From NCBI RefSeq assembly GCF_002149965.1, contig NZ_MSQB01000008.1:142086-206085 (forward strand): a stretch of DNA of 64,000 nucleotides, given 5' to 3'. This stretch comes from Novosphingobium panipatense (GTDB taxonomy: Bacteria; Pseudomonadota; Alphaproteobacteria; Sphingomonadales; Sphingomonadaceae). Positions 1 through 11,008 of the stretch are shown here, in pieces. Within the stretch, counting starts at the first letter, position 1. The number at the start of each line of letters is the position of its first letter. A program made the translations under genes and the position numbers. The notes under the pieces were generated by a model, which was not told the DNA's origin, ran no database searches, and saw only the letters and a program-made list of their open reading frames with translations.

Positions 1-1
1 C

Positions 2-955
2 AGCGAGATCTCGACCGCCTGGGGCAGTGCCTACGTCAACGACTTCCTCGATCGCGGACGCACCAAGCGCGTCTACATCCAGGCGGACGAGCCCTATCGT
101 TCCTCGCCCGAGGGGATCGAGAACTTCTTCGTGCGTGGCAGCGACGGCCAGATGGCGCCCTTCGGTGCTTTCTCGACCCTGTCGTGGAAGACGGCTCCGG
201 TGATCCTCACCCGCTACAACGGCCGTCCCGCCGTGCAGCTTCAGGGTGCGCCGGGCCAGGGCGTCAGCACCGGTGCGGCAATGGAAGCCATTACCGAGAT
301 GCAACAGAAACTGCCGCCGGGAACCGCGCTGGAATGGACCGGTCTGTCCTATGAGGAACGCCTCTCGGGCGGCCAGGCGCCTGCGCTCTATGCCCTCTCG
401 CTCTTCGTGGTGTTCTTGTGCCTTGCGGCACTCTACGAAAGCTGGTCGGTTCCGATCGCAGTTCTTCTGGTGGTTCCGCTCGGCGTCATCGGCGCGGTGC
501 TGGCCGCCAAGCTGACGGGCCTCAATAACGACATCTACCTCCAGGTCGGCCTGATCACGACGATCGGTGTCTCCGCCAAGAACGCGATCCTCATCGTCGA
601 ATTCGCCGAGGAACGCGTGCAGTCCGGCATGAATGCCTTCAGTGCGGCCATCGAGGCGGCGAAGCTGCGCCTTCGCCCGATCCTCATGACCTCGCTGGCC
701 TTCGTGTTCGGCGTGCTGCCGCTGGCGGTATCGACCGGCGCGGGCGCGGGCGGGCAGAACGCCATCGGCCGCGCGGTCGTGGGCGGCATGCTCTCCGCCA
801 CGGTCTTCGCGATCTTCCTGGTCCCGATGTTCTTCGTGGTGATCAGCCGCCTGTTCAAGCACGGCCAGACCGACCGGCATGAGGAAGAAGAAGCCCATGT
901 CGAGACCGAAGCCGGTCCCCGCTCCTCCGACGGCACCGAGCCGCAGGGAATCTGA
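2..955 (+). CDS. RND efflux permease, C-terminal part (HAE1/AcrB-MexF type)
   Basis: The 5' end lies before the window; the frame is open from base 2 to the TGA at 953-955, about 317 residues. It encodes the last third of an inner-membrane proton-driven RND multidrug exporter: part of the second periplasmic porter/docking region (WGSAYVNDFLDRGR near the start), then the final transmembrane helices. The GVSAKNAILIVEFAEE segment is the usual conserved stretch after a TM helix in AcrB-like pumps. The last 30 residues are a charged cytoplasmic tail rich in Glu and His. The outer-membrane partner starts 3 bp downstream, so the two are one operon; the membrane-fusion protein is presumably upstream. 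The drug substrate cannot be told from the sequence. Confidence 0.95.
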   Translation, partial: SEISTAWGSAYVNDFLDRGRTKRVYIQADEPYRSSPEGIENFFVRGSDGQMAPFGAFSTLSWKTAPVILTRYNGRPAVQLQGAPGQGVSTGAAMEAITEMQQKLPPGTALEWTGLSYEERLSGGQAPALYALSLFVVFLCLAALYESWSVPIAVLLVVPLGVIGAVLAAKLTGLNNDIYLQVGLITTIGVSAKNAILIVEFAEERVQSGMNAFSAAIEAAKLRLRPILMTSLAFVFGVLPLAVSTGAGAGGQNAIGRAVVGGMLSATVFAIFLVPMFFVVISRLFKHGQTDRHEEEEAHVETEAGPRSSDGTEPQGI

Positions 956-957
956 AC

Positions 958-2427
958 ATGAAAAAGTCCCTTATCGCCCTGATCGCCGGCACGACGATGC
1001 TGGCAGGGTGCAACCTCGCGCCGCGTTATGAGCGGCCCGTCGGCGCCGTCCCGGTGGCCCTGCCGCAAGGCGGGGTCTACCCGGCGGCCGCCACCGACGC
1101 GGTCGACGTCAGCCGTATCGGCTGGCAAGACTTCTTCCTCGATCCGCGCCTGCGTCAGGTGATCGAGACCGGCCTTGCCAACAACCGCGATCTTCGGATC
1201 GCGGCGGCCAATGTGCTCCAGGCCCGTGCGCAGCTGAAGGTCCAGCGTTCGTCGCTCTTCCCCACCGTGAATGCGGGGGGGACGGGGACCTTCACCAACA
1301 ATATCGCCGGCGCCACCGGCGGCACGGGCGGAACCGGAGCTGGCGTGGTCGGTGGGCAGGACGTCGAGATCTACTCGGTGACGGCCGGCGTCTCGGCTTT
1401 CGAACTCGATCTCTTCGGTCGTATCCGCAACCTGACCCGCGCGGCGCAGGAACAGTTCTTCGCCAGCGAGGAAGCGCAGCGTTCCACCAGGATCAGCCTG
1501 ATCGCGGAAATCGCGACGGCCTGGCTGACCATGGCTTCGGACAACGAGCAGCTTCGGCTTTCGCGCGAAACGCTGAAGACCTTCGAGGAAACCCTGCGGC
1601 TCACTCGTGAGCAGTTCCGCATCGGCGTGGGTTCGGAGCTTGAGGTGCGGCAGGCCGACACCAACTATCAGGCCGCCGTGAACGACATCGCCGCGCTGGA
1701 AGCCAGTGTCGCGCTGGACCAGAACGCGCTCAACCTGCTGGTCGGCACCACCGTGCCGCAGGAGCAGCTTCCCGCCGGGCTGTCCGCCGATCCGGTCACG
1801 CGCGATGCGCTGCCGTCGGACGTCTCTTCCAATGTCCTGCTGCGCCGTCCCGACGTGCTGGAGGCCGAGCACAAGCTGATCGCCGAAAACGCGAACATCG
1901 GCGCCGCGCGCGCCGCGTTCTTCCCGGCGATCTCGCTTACCGGCACGATCGGCACGATCAGCACGGCGCTGTCGGGCCTCTTCAAGAGCGGCACGTTCAC
2001 TTACACCGGCTCGCCCGGTGCCACGCTTCCGCTGTTCGACGGCGGCCAGCGCTCGGGTAACCTGGCCTATGCCAAGGCATCGCAGGCGGCGGCGGTGGCC
2101 ACTTACGAAAAGGCCATCCAGACGGCCTTCCGCGAAGTGTCGGACGCTCTGGCCCAGCGCGGCAAGATCGGCGACCAGATCCGCGCGCAGACCAACCGGG
2201 CGGAGTCGGCGCAAGTCGCCGCGCGGCTTTCCGATGCGCGTTTCAAGGCCGGGGTGGATTCGTTCCTGACCTCGCTCGATGCCCAGCGCACGGCCTATGC
2301 CGCAGAACAGCAGCTCGTCACCACGCGTCTCTCGCAGTCGAGCAATCTGGTGGAGCTCTACCGTTCGCTGGGCGGTGGGCTTGGCGATCCGCAAAGCGCG
2401 GCAGCGGCTCCTTCGCCGCAGAACTGA
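958..2427 (+). CDS. Outer-membrane efflux lipoprotein (NodT/OprM family)
   Basis: 489 residues, the normal length for the outer-membrane channel of an RND pump. The N-terminus MKKSLIALIAGTTMLAGCNL is a lipoprotein signal with lipobox LAGC (Cys at residue 18). Two long helical repeats typical of the TolC/OEP fold follow; a Gly/Thr-rich loop lies near residues 115-130. In the RRPDVLEAEHKL motif (about residues 298-309), RRPDV is the NodT/OprM hallmark. It begins 3 bp after the permease stop and should form the exit duct for that pump. A perfect terminator hairpin follows at once, so it is the last gene of the operon. Confidence 0.95.
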   Translation: MKKSLIALIAGTTMLAGCNLAPRYERPVGAVPVALPQGGVYPAAATDAVDVSRIGWQDFFLDPRLRQVIETGLANNRDLRIAAANVLQARAQLKVQRSSLFPTVNAGGTGTFTNNIAGATGGTGGTGAGVVGGQDVEIYSVTAGVSAFELDLFGRIRNLTRAAQEQFFASEEAQRSTRISLIAEIATAWLTMASDNEQLRLSRETLKTFEETLRLTREQFRIGVGSELEVRQADTNYQAAVNDIAALEASVALDQNALNLLVGTTVPQEQLPAGLSADPVTRDALPSDVSSNVLLRRPDVLEAEHKLIAENANIGAARAAFFPAISLTGTIGTISTALSGLFKSGTFTYTGSPGATLPLFDGGQRSGNLAYAKASQAAAVATYEKAIQTAFREVSDALAQRGKIGDQIRAQTNRAESAQVAARLSDARFKAGVDSFLTSLDAQRTAYAAEQQLVTTRLSQSSNLVELYRSLGGGLGDPQSAAAAPSPQN

Positions 2428-2432
2428 AGCCG

Positions 2433-2485
2433 ATGCCGGGCCTGCGGCGAACTCCGGTTCGCCGCAGGCCCGGCATGGCATTTTT
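2433..2485 (+). terminator. Rho-independent terminator of the efflux operon
   Basis: Perfect 20-bp inverted repeat (2433-2452 paired with 2457-2476, loop TCCG) followed within four bases by a run of five T. It starts six bases after the stop of the outer-membrane lipoprotein gene. Confidence 0.92.
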
Positions 2486-2557
2486 CCCGTCCTTGGGTGC
2501 ACCGCTCCCCGGTGAAGGGGCTGGACATGCCGGAAACCGGCGCCAAAGACGTACATC

Positions 2558-3466
2558 ATGAAATTCAGCCGATCCGATCTCGCGGATTTTGCCTATTTCC
2601 TGGCGATCGCGCGCAATCGCAGTTTCCGCCGCGCCAGTCTGGAACTGGGCATAAGCGCTTCGGCGCTCAGCCATGCGATCAAGGGGCTGGAGGACCGTCA
2701 CGGCGTTCGCTTGCTCAACCGCACGAACCGCAGCGTCACGCTGACGGCAGCCGGTGAGGCGTTCCGGGACGCGATCTCCGAGCATTTCGACGCCATCGAT
2801 CACGCCGCCGAAGTGCTCAACCGCTTTCGGGACGCACCGACCGGCAGGATCCGCCTGAACGTTCCCGAGGACGCTGCCGAACTCCTGCTGGCGCCGGTCC
2901 TGCCGACCTTCATCGAGCGTTATCCCGATATCGAGATCGACCTCTCCATCGACAACCGCATGGTCGACGTGATCGAGCAGGGCTTCGATGCCGGGATCCG
3001 ATATGGTGGTACGGTGCCGGAAGACATGATCGTCCAGCGTCTGTCCCCCCCGATGCGCTGGGTCGTGGCCGGTTCGCCTGCCTATTTCGAACGCTTCGGC
3101 GTGCCGGAAAGGCCGGAGGACCTGATGCGCCATCGTTGCATGAAAATCAGGCTTGGCAACGACCGCATCTATCACTGGGAATTCGAGAAGGGCGAGGAAT
3201 CCGCCGTGATCGCGGTTCCCGGCCCCGTCACGATCGGCAATTCGCGGATCGGCCTGCACATGGCGCTCAGCGGCGCGGCGCTGATCTATGCCGCGGAGCC
3301 GTCGATCGCGGCCCAAGTCGAAACGGGGGAACTTCGGGTCGTGCTTCCCGAATGGGGTTCCATGGGCGGTGCGTTTCATGTCTATTATTCGAGCCGCCGA
3401 CAAGTACCCTCCGGCCTTCGCCTGCTGGTGGACCTCATTCGCGAGATTCGGCCGCTCGGGCTATAG
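2558..3466 (+). CDS. LysR-family transcriptional regulator
   Basis: 302 residues, the usual LTTR size. A winged HTH occupies about residues 5-65 (DLADFAYFLAIARNRSFRRA, then the recognition helix around SASALSHAIKGLE), followed by a periplasmic-binding-protein-like effector domain. RIRLNVPEDAAELLLAPVLP marks the start of the effector domain, as in the DsdC/CrgA-like group. It is in the same direction as the alcohol dehydrogenase 136 bp downstream, whose upstream region holds a CCAC-N7-GTGG dyad at 3538-3552. Control of that gene is plausible but only inferred. The effector is unknown. Confidence 0.93.
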   Translation: MKFSRSDLADFAYFLAIARNRSFRRASLELGISASALSHAIKGLEDRHGVRLLNRTNRSVTLTAAGEAFRDAISEHFDAIDHAAEVLNRFRDAPTGRIRLNVPEDAAELLLAPVLPTFIERYPDIEIDLSIDNRMVDVIEQGFDAGIRYGGTVPEDMIVQRLSPPMRWVVAGSPAYFERFGVPERPEDLMRHRCMKIRLGNDRIYHWEFEKGEESAVIAVPGPVTIGNSRIGLHMALSGAALIYAAEPSIAAQVETGELRVVLPEWGSMGGAFHVYYSSRRQVPSGLRLLVDLIREIRPLGL

Positions 3467-3602
3467 AGCCTGTGGTCGATGATGAATTCCACTCATCGCT
3501 GCGTTCGACGCGTGCGGGGGTGATATGCATTCGATTGCCACCTAATTTGTGGTCCGTGGCGAACTTTCGCCATCTCCTTTCAGAATTTGGGAATTAGCAA
3601 CC

Positions 3603-4646
3603 ATGACCAAAGCTTTCGGTGCCGTCACCGAGAAGACACCGCTGGTGGCGCTCGACATCGAACGCCGGGCGCCCGGTGCGCACGACGTGGCGATCGACAT
3701 CGCGTTCTGCGGCGTTTGCCACTCCGACTTGCACCAGGCGCGCGGCGAGTGGGCCGGTACGCTCTATCCCTGTGTTCCCGGGCACGAGATCGTCGGCCAC
3801 GTCAGCGCGGTCGGCAGCGACGTCACGGCCTTCAAGGTGGGTGACACCGTCGGCGTCGGCTGCATGGTCGATAGCTGCCAGCACTGCGCAGCCTGCGACG
3901 AGGGGCTTGAGCAATATTGCGACAATGGCTTCGTCGGCACCTACAACGGCACCACCGCCGATGCGCCGGGCCACACGCTGGGCGGCTATTCCCAGAGCAT
4001 CGTCGTCAACGACAAGTTCGTGCTGAAGATCAACCATTCGGCCGATCAGCTTGCCGCGGTGGCGCCGCTGCTCTGCGCGGGCATCACCACCTGGTCGCCG
4101 CTGCGCCACTGGAATGCCGGTCCGGGCAAGAAGGTCGGCATCGTCGGCATCGGCGGTCTCGGCCACATGGGCGTCAAGCTGGCGCACGCGCTGGGCGCGC
4201 ATGTCGTTGCCTTCACGACTTCGGAAAGCAAGCGCGAAGCCGCGCTGGCACTGGGCGCCGACGAAGTGGTCGTGTCGCGCAGCGCGGACGAGATGGCGGC
4301 ACATGCCAACAGCTTCGATTTCATCCTGAATACCGTGGCCGCAAGCCACGATCTCGACGCCTTCACTGCGCTGCTGAAGCGGGACGGGACCATGACCCTG
4401 GTGGGTGTGCCCGAGCACCCGCATCCCTCGCCCAATGTCGGGGCGCTGATCTTCCGTCGCCGGTCGATCGCCGGTTCGCTGATCGGCGGGATCGCCGAAA
4501 CGCAGGAAATGCTCGACTTCTGCGCGGAGAAGGGCGTTGTTGCGGATATCGAGATGATCGACATCAAGGACATCAACGAGGCCTACGATCGCATGCAGAA
4601 CAGCGACGTAAAGTATCGCTTCGTGATCGATAACGCCACGCTTTGA
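3603..4646 (+). CDS. Zinc-dependent NAD(P) alcohol dehydrogenase (cinnamyl-alcohol dehydrogenase / YahK type)
   Basis: 347 residues from the ATG at 3603; the open frame extends 18 codons upstream but the usual family N-terminus fits this ATG. Medium-chain dehydrogenase: catalytic zinc ligands in CGVCHSDLH (Cys39) and GHEIVG (His61). A four-cysteine structural zinc loop is seen at CMVDSCQHCAACDEGLEQYC, and a Rossmann motif at GIVGIGGLGHMG. This subgroup typically reduces aromatic and short aldehydes with NADPH, which would suit a lignin-aromatics neighbourhood, but the substrate is not shown. The 136-bp upstream gap carries a CCAC-N7-GTGG dyad (3538-3552) and a GGCGAA/TTCGCC dyad (near 3558-3571), candidate operators for the adjacent LysR protein. 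Confidence 0.92.
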   Translation: MTKAFGAVTEKTPLVALDIERRAPGAHDVAIDIAFCGVCHSDLHQARGEWAGTLYPCVPGHEIVGHVSAVGSDVTAFKVGDTVGVGCMVDSCQHCAACDEGLEQYCDNGFVGTYNGTTADAPGHTLGGYSQSIVVNDKFVLKINHSADQLAAVAPLLCAGITTWSPLRHWNAGPGKKVGIVGIGGLGHMGVKLAHALGAHVVAFTTSESKREAALALGADEVVVSRSADEMAAHANSFDFILNTVAASHDLDAFTALLKRDGTMTLVGVPEHPHPSPNVGALIFRRRSIAGSLIGGIAETQEMLDFCAEKGVVADIEMIDIKDINEAYDRMQNSDVKYRFVIDNATL

Positions 4647-4773
4647 GCCTGCGTCTTCCGCGCCTCCGGCCATCGATGCCGGGGGCGCGGACGTTCTGCT
4701 CGATTACCTTCAGCTTATAGCCAAAAGCCGGTTCCGATTGGCGCATTCCCGGCGATGCGGGCAGGATGCCCGC

Positions 4774-5652
4774 ATGGATAGATCGATCGCCCTTATCGGG
4801 TTCGGAGAGGCCGGGTCGACGTTTGCAGGATCTGGCGGCGCGGGAGTTGGAGACTGGGCCGGGCAGGCTCGCGCCTTCGACATTCTTCCCGCGCGCCGCG
4901 AGGTCATGGCCGAACTCGGCATCACCGTCTGCGACAGCGCGGAACAAGCGCTTGCGGGCGCCTCGCTGGTGCTTTCGCTCGTTACCGCAGATGCCGCGCC
5001 GCTGGTTGCGGAAGAGGTCGCGCCGCTCCTGGGCGAGGGCGCGCTGTTCTGCGATATGAACTCGGTCGCGCCGGGCACCAAGCGCGCCGCCGCCAAGGCC
5101 ATCGCCACCGGCAAGGGGCGTTACGTCGATGTCGCCGTGCTCGCGCCGGTGAACCCCGCGCGGATGAAGGTTCCGCTGCTGGTTGCCGGCCCCGATGCCG
5201 CCGAGGCGCAAACCGCGCTGGAGGCAGTGGGCTTTACCAATGTTCGCACCGTGGGCGCCGATGTCGGCCGGGCTTCGGCGATCAAGCTGGTGCGCTCGGT
5301 TATGGTCAAGGGGCTTGAGGCGCTGACGGCCGAGATGATGATGGCCGCCCATGCCGAAGGCGTGGCGGACGAAGTGCTCGCCTCGCTCGACGCCAGCGAG
5401 AAGGCCATTCCCTGGACGGAGCGAGCGGACTACAATCTCGACCGCATGCTGGTCCACGGCCGCCGCCGCGCCGCCGAGATGGACGAGGCTGCGGAAATGC
5501 TGCGTTCGCTCGGCATTCCCCCGCTCATGACCGAAAATACCGTCGCCTGGCAGCAGGCGCTGGGCGCGCTGGGCATTGCGCCGCCGCCCGAAGGATTCGA
5601 AGCCAAGCTGACGGCAGCCGTCGCGGCGGGCGTACTCAAGGGAGAGAATTGA
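4774..5652 (+). CDS. NAD(P)-dependent dehydrogenase, 6-phosphogluconate dehydrogenase-like with DUF1932 C-terminus
   Basis: 292 residues from the ATG at 4774, where the Rossmann strand begins (MDRSIALIGFGEAG). The N-terminal half is an NAD-binding domain of the beta-hydroxyacid dehydrogenase type. The C-terminal half, with ASAIKLVRSVMVKGLEAL around residues 168-185, is the all-helical DUF1932 domain; the Lys in IKLVRSVMVKG fits the family's catalytic position. It is the first gene of the lig operon, its stop two bases from the ligJ ATG. It has no place in the textbook protocatechuate 4,5-pathway, so a side role such as reducing a pathway acid or lactone is inference. Substrate unknown. Confidence 0.85.
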   Translation: MDRSIALIGFGEAGSTFAGSGGAGVGDWAGQARAFDILPARREVMAELGITVCDSAEQALAGASLVLSLVTADAAPLVAEEVAPLLGEGALFCDMNSVAPGTKRAAAKAIATGKGRYVDVAVLAPVNPARMKVPLLVAGPDAAEAQTALEAVGFTNVRTVGADVGRASAIKLVRSVMVKGLEALTAEMMMAAHAEGVADEVLASLDASEKAIPWTERADYNLDRMLVHGRRRAAEMDEAAEMLRSLGIPPLMTENTVAWQQALGALGIAPPPEGFEAKLTAAVAAGVLKGEN

Positions 5653-5654
5653 GC

Positions 5655-6676
5655 ATGTCGCTCATCATCGACTGTCACGGACATTATACCGTCCTGCCCA
5701 AGGCGCATGACGCCTGGCGCGAGGCGCAGATCGCCGCTTTCAAGGCCGGTGAGGAAGCGCCGCCGTACCCCGAGATTTCCGATGCGGAGATCCGCCAGAC
5801 CATCGAGGACAACCAGCTTCGCCTCATCAAGGAGCGCGGCGCCGATCTTACCGTGTTCAGCCCGCGCGCCAGCGCGATGGCGCACCATGTCGGCGACCAG
5901 GCGGTTTCCGAGGCCTGGGCGGTCCACTGCAACAATCTTATCGCCCGCGTGGTGAACATGTTCCCCGAGACGTTCGTGGGCGTATGCATGCTGCCGCAGA
6001 GCCCCAAGGCGGATCTTTCCGCCTCCGTGAAGGAACTGCGCCGCTGCGTCGAGGAACTGGGCTTCATCGGCTGCAATCTCAACCCCGATCCGGGCGGCGG
6101 CCACTTCGAGCATCCGCCGCTGACCGACGAATACTGGTTCCCGATCTACGAGGCGATGAGCGAGCTGGACGTTCCGGCGATGATCCACGTCTCGGGTTCG
6201 TGCAACCCGGCGATGCATGCCACCGGCGGCTTCTATATCGCGGCGGACACCGTGGCCTTCATGCAGTTGATGCAGGGCGATCTCTTCGCGAAGTTCCCCA
6301 AGCTGCGCTTCATCATCCCGCACGGCGGCGGCGCGGTGCCGTACCACTGGGGCCGCTATCGCGGTCTGGCGGACATGCTGAAGAAGCCTTCGCTTGACGA
6401 ATACATCATGAACAACGTGTTCTTCGACACTTGCGTCTACCACCAGCCGGGCGTGAACCTGCTGGCCGACGTGATCGACAACAAGAACATCCTGTTCGGC
6501 TCCGAAATGGTCGGCGCGGTGCGCGGGATCGACCCGCAGACCGGCTTCTACTTCGACGATACCAAGCGCTATGTCGACGCGCTCGACATTTCCGATGAGG
6601 AGCGCCACGCGATCTTCGAAGGCAACGTGCGCAAGGTCTTCCCGCGCCTTGACGCCAAGCTCAAGGAACGCGGCCT

Positions 6677-6680
<4 letters not shown>
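5655..6680 (+). CDS. ligJ: 4-oxalomesaconate hydratase
   Basis: 341 residues, the same length I recall for LigJ of Sphingobium SYK-6. Amidohydrolase-2 family TIM barrel: HGHY near residues 8-11 supplies the metal-binding His pair; further metal or active-site residues lie in MIHVSGSCNP and the IIPHGGGAVPYHWGR stretch. It hydrates 4-oxalomesaconate (keto or enol form) to 4-carboxy-4-hydroxy-2-oxoadipate in protocatechuate and gallate meta-cleavage. The ATG at 5655 is chosen because GGAGAG (5641-5646) is correctly spaced; an upstream TTG would add MS. It overlaps the ligA GTG start by four bases, implying translational coupling. Confidence 0.95.
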
Positions 6681-8015
<1,335 letters not shown>

Positions 8016-8085
8016 TCGATTCCGCGTGCCGGTGGTTGACGCCGGCACGCCCTTTGTCTTTGACAGACACCCCAAGGAGATTCCC

Positions 8086-9042
8086 ATGCGTATTGCCCTC
8101 GTCGGCGCCGGCGCTTTCGGTGAAAAGCACCTCGACGGCCTCAAGAACATCGACGGCGTAGAGATCGCCTCGGTCATTTCGCGCAATGCCGAGCAGGCTG
8201 CCGAAGTCGCCGCCAAGTATGGTGCGCCGCACTCCGGCACCGATCTGGCCGAAGTGCTGGCCATGCCCGATGTCGATGCCGTGATCCTCTGCACCCCCAC
8301 GCAGATGCATGCAGAACAGGCCATCGCCTGCATGAACGCCGGCAAGCACGTTCAGGTCGAGATTCCGCTGTCGGACAGCTGGGCCGATGCCGAAGCCGTG
8401 GTGGCGAAGCAGCAGGAAACGGGCCTGGTCTGCATGGTCGGCCACACCCGCCGCTTCAATCCTTCGCACCAGTACGTGCACAACAAGATCACCGCGGGTG
8501 AGTTCAACGTCCAGCAGATGGACGTGCAGACCTACTTCTTCCGCCGCAAGAACATGAACGCCAAGGGCCAGCCGCGCTCGTGGACGGACCACCTGCTGTG
8601 GCATCACGCCGCGCACACGATCGACCTCTTCGCCTACCAGTCGGGCAAGATCGTCGCCGCCAATGTGCTGCAGGGCCCGAAGCACCCGGAACTGGGCATC
8701 GCCATGGACATGTCGATCCAGCTGAAGGCAGAGACCGGCGCGATCTGCACGCTCTCGCTCTCGTTCAACAACAACGGCCCGCTCGGTACCTTCTTCCGCT
8801 ACATCGGCGACAGCGAGACCTACATCGCGCGTTACGACGATCTGGTGAACGGCCGCGAGGAAGCAATCGACCTCACCGGCGTCACCGTGTCGAACAACGG
8901 CATCGAGCTGCAGGACCGCGAATTCGTCGCCGCCATCCGCGAAGGGCGTGAACCCAACTCGTCGGTCGGCAAGGTGCTCGATTGCTACCGCGTGATCGGC
9001 GAACTGGCGCAGAGCCTCGAAGCGCAGGACGGCTGGTCCTGA
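8086..9042 (+). CDS. ligC: 4-carboxy-2-hydroxymuconate-6-semialdehyde dehydrogenase
   Basis: 318 residues from the ATG at 8086, which has a clean AAGGAGA seven bases upstream; the frame is open further up but without a start like this. Gfo/Idh/MocA fold: Rossmann N-terminus MRIALVGAGAFGEKHLDGL, EIPLSDSWADAEA loop and a C-terminal beta-sheet domain. It oxidises the hemiacetal of CHMS to 2-pyrone-4,6-dicarboxylate with NADP+. The pyrone hydrolase LigI and the aldolase LigK that should follow are not in this window. It ends two bases before the next gene. Confidence 0.94.
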   Translation: MRIALVGAGAFGEKHLDGLKNIDGVEIASVISRNAEQAAEVAAKYGAPHSGTDLAEVLAMPDVDAVILCTPTQMHAEQAIACMNAGKHVQVEIPLSDSWADAEAVVAKQQETGLVCMVGHTRRFNPSHQYVHNKITAGEFNVQQMDVQTYFFRRKNMNAKGQPRSWTDHLLWHHAAHTIDLFAYQSGKIVAANVLQGPKHPELGIAMDMSIQLKAETGAICTLSLSFNNNGPLGTFFRYIGDSETYIARYDDLVNGREEAIDLTGVTVSNNGIELQDREFVAAIREGREPNSSVGKVLDCYRVIGELAQSLEAQDGWS

Positions 9043-9044
9043 TC

Positions 9045-10034
9045 ATGGAAAAGCGCCTCCTCGCGGGCCGTCCGGTCCACTCGGTCGGTCTCGGCTGCAT
9101 GAATGTGGCCTGGGCCTACGGCAATCCTCCGTCTCGCGAGGAGGCGGCCCGCCTGTTCCGCCATGCCTTGGATGCAGGCTGCGATCACTTCGACACCGCC
9201 AATATCTACGGCATGGGCGTGAGCGAAGAGATCCTCGGCGAAGCCATCATGGACCGCCGGGGCGAGTTCCTGCTGGCCTCCAAGACCGGCATCCTGATCG
9301 ACGGCGCCCGCCGCGGGATCGACTGCGCGCCGGAGAGCATCACCGCCTCGCTCGACGCCAGCCTGAAGCGGCTGGGTACCGATCACATCGATCTGTTCTA
9401 CATGCACCGCTTCGATCCGAAGGTGCCGATTGCCGACTCGGTGGGCGCCATGGTGCGCGCGATCGAGGCGGGCAAGATCGGCGCCTATGGCGTGTCCGAA
9501 TGGTCCACCGCACATATCCGTGAGGCGCATGCGGTGCATCCGGTGGCGGCGGTGCAGACCGAATATTCTCTCTGGACCCGCAACGTCGAACTCGGCGTGA
9601 TGGACGCCACGCGCGAACTCGGGATCGCGCTCGTCGCCTTCTCGCCGGTCGCGCGCGGGGCGCTGGGCGGTGAGCTGACCGATGTGAACACGCTTACCGA
9701 AAAGGACCTGCGCCGCAACTTCCCGCGCTTCATCGGCGAGAACTGGGCGCACAACCTCGCGCTGATCGAGGAGTTCAACGTACTCGCCTCGTCGATCCGC
9801 GTCACCCCGGCGCAGTTGGCGCTGGCCTGGGTTCTCGGGCAGGCCGAGCATGTCCATGCCATCCCCGGTACCCGCTCGATTGCCCACTTCGACGACAACC
9901 ACGTCGCTGCCGCGCTGGAAATCGACGCGGGCATTCTGGAGCAGGCGGGCGAACTGATGAACCAGCAGACCATCGCCGGTCATCGCTACCCGGACACAAT
10001 CAAGCCGACCATCGACACTGAGGACTACGTCTGA
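9045..10034 (+). CDS. Aldo/keto reductase
   Basis: 329 residues, start ATG two bases after the ligC stop. AKR TIM barrel with the catalytic tetrad visible: Asp in HFDTANIYGMG, Tyr of IYG, Lys in LASKTGI and His in LFYMHRFDPKVP. NADPH-binding elements lie near the end (AIPGTRSIAHFDDNHVAA). It is the last gene of the lig operon by spacing. It is not a known protocatechuate enzyme; it may remove aldehydes made upstream, such as vanillin or syringaldehyde. That role is inference. Confidence 0.92.
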   Translation: MEKRLLAGRPVHSVGLGCMNVAWAYGNPPSREEAARLFRHALDAGCDHFDTANIYGMGVSEEILGEAIMDRRGEFLLASKTGILIDGARRGIDCAPESITASLDASLKRLGTDHIDLFYMHRFDPKVPIADSVGAMVRAIEAGKIGAYGVSEWSTAHIREAHAVHPVAAVQTEYSLWTRNVELGVMDATRELGIALVAFSPVARGALGGELTDVNTLTEKDLRRNFPRFIGENWAHNLALIEEFNVLASSIRVTPAQLALAWVLGQAEHVHAIPGTRSIAHFDDNHVAAALEIDAGILEQAGELMNQQTIAGHRYPDTIKPTIDTEDYV

Positions 10035-10076
10035 GGCGGTGACGGAACCAAGGGGTGCGGGGTCGGTTCTGAGGGC

Positions 10077-10973
10077 ATGGACGATGCCCGAACCGACCCC
10101 GAGCCTTCCGAGGAACTGGCCCACGACGATCCCGAGCGCCAGGAAAGCGACCGCGAGATCGAGCGGGACGAGGCCGGTCTTACCCGCCACGAACGCGGGC
10201 AGATCAAGGACAACCTGCGGCTCTCCGCCCGCACCGTCTTCTCGGTCATCCGGCGGGAGGGCGAGGAGGAACTGCACCGCCCGGCGATGTCGCTCTGGTG
10301 GTCGGGCATGGCCGCCGGGATTGGCATTTCCACCTCGGTCTTTGCGCAGGGGCTGCTCCATAACGCCTTCGAAACCCACCCGCACCGCGAACTGATCGCC
10401 GCCTTCGGTTATGCCATGGGCTTCGTGCTGGTGGTGCTTTCCCGCCTGCAACTCTTCACCGAGAATACGCTGACGGCGGTACTGCCGCTGCTCGCCGGGC
10501 CGAACGGAGAGCGGCTATGGCGCACGGCACGGTTATGGGCGGTGGTGCTGGCGGCCAATCTCTTCGGCACGTTCCTGACGGCACTGCTGATTGACGTTCT
10601 GGTCGATCCCGCGCATCCCACGCTGGCCGGGATGCTCGCCGTGTCGCGCAAAGCGGCGGAGGCGAGCGGTACGGCGGCCCTGCTGGACGGCATTCCGGCG
10701 GGCTTCTTCATTGCCGCCTTCGTCTGGATGTTGCCCAGTTCGAAAGGCTTCGAGATCTTCGTCGTCGCGCTATTCACCTGGCTGATCGCGGCGGGTGGCT
10801 TCACCCATGTCGTGGCCGGGTCCACCGAGATGTTCCTGTTGGCGTTCCACGGCGAAATGGCGATGGGCGAGGTCTTCGGGACGCATCTACTGCCCACGCT
10901 TGTCGGCAATGTGGTGGGCGGGACCGGCCTTTTCGCGCTATTGGCCTATGCGCAGATCAAGGGCGAAATCTGA
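10077..10973 (+). CDS. Formate/nitrite transporter family (YfdC-like) membrane protein
   Basis: 298 residues: a charged cytoplasmic N-terminus of about 60 residues, then six membrane segments. The FNT fold is supported by paired half-helices around TSVFAQGLLHNAF and GGFTHVVAGSTEMF. The long acidic N-terminal extension places it with the YfdC subgroup rather than FocA or NirC, so anion specificity is uncertain. It lies 35 bp upstream of fdhD in the same direction, which hints at formate metabolism. Confidence 0.88.
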   Translation: MDDARTDPEPSEELAHDDPERQESDREIERDEAGLTRHERGQIKDNLRLSARTVFSVIRREGEEELHRPAMSLWWSGMAAGIGISTSVFAQGLLHNAFETHPHRELIAAFGYAMGFVLVVLSRLQLFTENTLTAVLPLLAGPNGERLWRTARLWAVVLAANLFGTFLTALLIDVLVDPAHPTLAGMLAVSRKAAEASGTAALLDGIPAGFFIAAFVWMLPSSKGFEIFVVALFTWLIAAGGFTHVVAGSTEMFLLAFHGEMAMGEVFGTHLLPTLVGNVVGGTGLFALLAYAQIKGEI

Positions 10974-11008
10974 ATGACCTGGGGGACGGCCTAGGCTAGA
11001 TCGGAAGC